From Methylomonas sp. (GTDB lineage: Bacteria > Pseudomonadota > Gammaproteobacteria > Methylococcales > Methylomonadaceae), in the NCBI GenBank assembly GCA_026990815.1, contig JALXCS010000253.1:1-14773 (forward strand): DNA of 14,773 nucleotides. Direction: 5' to 3'. The position numbers and the translations under genes are program-made. Below are positions 13,965 through 14,773 of the stretch, piece by piece (positions within the stretch are counted from its first letter, which is position 1; every line of letters begins with the position of its first letter). The notes under the pieces were generated by a model. That model worked only from the letters and a program-made list of their open reading frames with translations. It was not told where the DNA came from and did no database searches.

Positions 13965-14695
13965 AGCTTGAGTACTACCAGCTGACTTCGATCGGTAACA
14001 GGAAGATCAATCAGGACTATATGCAGCATGATCTGAATGATCATTATGCCTTGTTTGTGGTTGCTGACGGTTTGGGTGGGCATCATGCCGGAGAGAAGGC
14101 TTCGCGTTTTTTTTGCAAAGGCTTGACAAGTTTGGCTCCAGAATTTTCATCAAGAATGGGAAGTGCTCCTGAAAAAGTAATGTATGACTGGATTGATGCT
14201 GCTATTGACAAGATGAAAGTCGCTTTCGGTGGTGATGAGGGGGCAATTGATGCCCACACGACTTGCGCAATTTTATATATGCAAAAAGATCTTTTGGTGG
14301 TTGCGCATTGTGGAGATTCCAGGGTTTATCGCTTAAAAAACGGGGTGCAATTGTGGCGCACCAGAGATCATTCAAAAACGCAGAATTTGCTTGATAAAGG
14401 GGCGTTGACAGAGCAGCAAATGGGGGTTCATCCTGACCAGGGTTTTTTGACTCGTAGCATAAATATTTTGAAACCCTATGAGCCGGAAATAAAAGTCTAT
14501 CCACCTGCAGAAAAAGGAGAAATTTTTATTTTATGTAGTGATGGTTTCTGGGAATTTACCAAAGAGGCAGAATTTCGGCGTCTGGCAATGCCCAATGTAA
14601 ACAAAAAGGATTTGTTGAAGCAGGCTCAGCTGGCCATGTTTAGAGCGGGTGGGCGCAGTGATAATATAACCATTCAGTGGTTACGGGTTTGTTAG
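13961..14695 (+). CDS. PP2C-family Ser/Thr protein phosphatase
   Basis: This 244-residue soluble protein belongs to the PPM/PP2C phosphatases, Mn/Mg-dependent enzymes that remove phosphate from Ser/Thr residues and usually counter Hanks-type kinases. Motifs in order are GNRKINQDY (12-20), VADGLGGHHAGEKAS (34-48, with metal ligands D36 and G37), HTTCAIL (99-105), HCGDSRVYR (116-124), DHSKTQ (136-141), CSDGFWE (192-198, D194) and GRSDNIT (231-237, D234). All metal ligands are present, so it is probably active. There is no membrane helix or extra domain; size and layout resemble Stp1/PppA-type phosphatases. Its ATG overlaps the pdxJ stop (4 bp), so it is translated from the housekeeping operon. 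The obvious candidate partner is the kinase-like protein at 220-1974, but a direct link is inferred. Confidence 0.93.
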   Translation: MKLEYYQLTSIGNRKINQDYMQHDLNDHYALFVVADGLGGHHAGEKASRFFCKGLTSLAPEFSSRMGSAPEKVMYDWIDAAIDKMKVAFGGDEGAIDAHTTCAILYMQKDLLVVAHCGDSRVYRLKNGVQLWRTRDHSKTQNLLDKGALTEQQMGVHPDQGFLTRSINILKPYEPEIKVYPPAEKGEIFILCSDGFWEFTKEAEFRRLAMPNVNKKDLLKQAQLAMFRAGGRSDNITIQWLRVC

Positions 14696-14742
14696 TAAAT
14701 CCAACACCCAAAAACACAGAAATTTTGGGTGTTGAATTTACT
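14694..14742. repeat. Long inverted repeat (gene-end hairpin) after the PP2C gene
   Basis: The arms AGTAAAT (14694-14700) plus CAACACCCAAAA (14702-14713), and TTTTGGGTGTTG (14723-14734) plus ATTTACT (14736-14742), pair over 19 bp with one C/A mismatch (14701/14735) and a nine-base loop. The hairpin starts inside the stop codon of the phosphatase gene. No T-run follows on either strand, so it is not a textbook intrinsic terminator, though the stem could stabilise the 3' end of the operon transcript. It may also be a genome-wide repeat unit. Confidence 0.6.
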
Positions 14743-14751
14743 AGGCCTAGT
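14740..14751. repeat. 12-bp perfect palindrome ACTAGGCCTAGT
   Basis: ACTAGGCCTAGT reads the same on both strands and overlaps the right arm of the preceding inverted repeat by three bases. It could be a protein-binding site or part of a composite repeat. CTAG is often under-represented in gammaproteobacterial genomes, so two CTAG copies within ten bases are mildly unusual. Confidence 0.4.
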
Positions 14752-14773
14752 GAGTTGCTAATCCGTGTTTTTG

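Noticed and set aside
220..14695. Kinase plus PP2C as a PpkA/PppA-type regulator of a type VI secretion system
   Set aside because: No FHA-domain or T6SS structural gene is present in the window, and the two genes are separated by housekeeping genes.
1..14773. CRISPR arrays, tRNA or rRNA genes, complete insertion sequences
   Set aside because: I saw no regularly spaced repeats, cloverleaf-like sequences or rRNA-like stretches, and nearly all of the window is occupied by intact core genes.

Overview
The window is a chromosomal core segment of a gammaproteobacterium, AT-leaning by eye. Gene order from nadB to pdxJ (nadB diverging from rpoE-rseA-rseB-mucD-lepA-lepB-DUF4845-rnc-era-recO-pdxJ) matches the Pseudomonas aeruginosa nadB/algU-mucAB-mucD-lepA-lepB-rnc-era-recO-pdxJ locus as I remember it, except that mucC is missing. 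Protein style and base composition would fit a Methylococcales-type methanotroph, but that is a guess from memory, not a search.

Layout. At the left edge (1-24, minus strand) only the first eight codons of a gene are visible, behind a strong ribosome binding site; it may be a transposase. Next comes a plus-strand, membrane-anchored Ser/Thr kinase-like protein (220-1974) whose DFG motif reads NFA. It converges on nadB (2025-3632, minus), the FAD enzyme that starts NAD synthesis. A 290-bp divergent spacer separates nadB from the envelope-stress module: sigma-E (rpoE), its membrane anti-sigma factor (rseA/mucA), the periplasmic co-inhibitor (rseB/mucB) and a periplasmic HtrA protease (mucD).

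A tight run of housekeeping genes follows on the same strand: lepA (EF4), lepB (signal peptidase I), a small DUF4845 membrane protein, rnc (RNase III), era (ribosome-assembly GTPase), recO (recombination mediator) and pdxJ (vitamin B6 synthesis). Several of these overlap by 4-8 bp, which suggests co-transcription and translational coupling. Where enterobacteria have acpS after pdxJ, this genome has a PP2C-type phosphatase overlapping pdxJ by 4 bp. A long inverted repeat closes the run.

How the genes fit together. The module joins envelope stress sensing (RpoE/RseA/RseB/MucD) with protein export (LepB), translation and ribosome assembly (LepA, Rnc, Era), DNA repair (RecO) and cofactor supply (NadB, PdxJ). 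The parts that are not standard are the receptor-like kinase with an altered active site on one side and the PP2C phosphatase on the other. Together they bracket the sigma-E locus and could be a reversible phosphorylation pair; this is a hypothesis. Otherwise the window is ordinary core genome, with no CRISPR array, tRNA, rRNA or complete mobile element visible.
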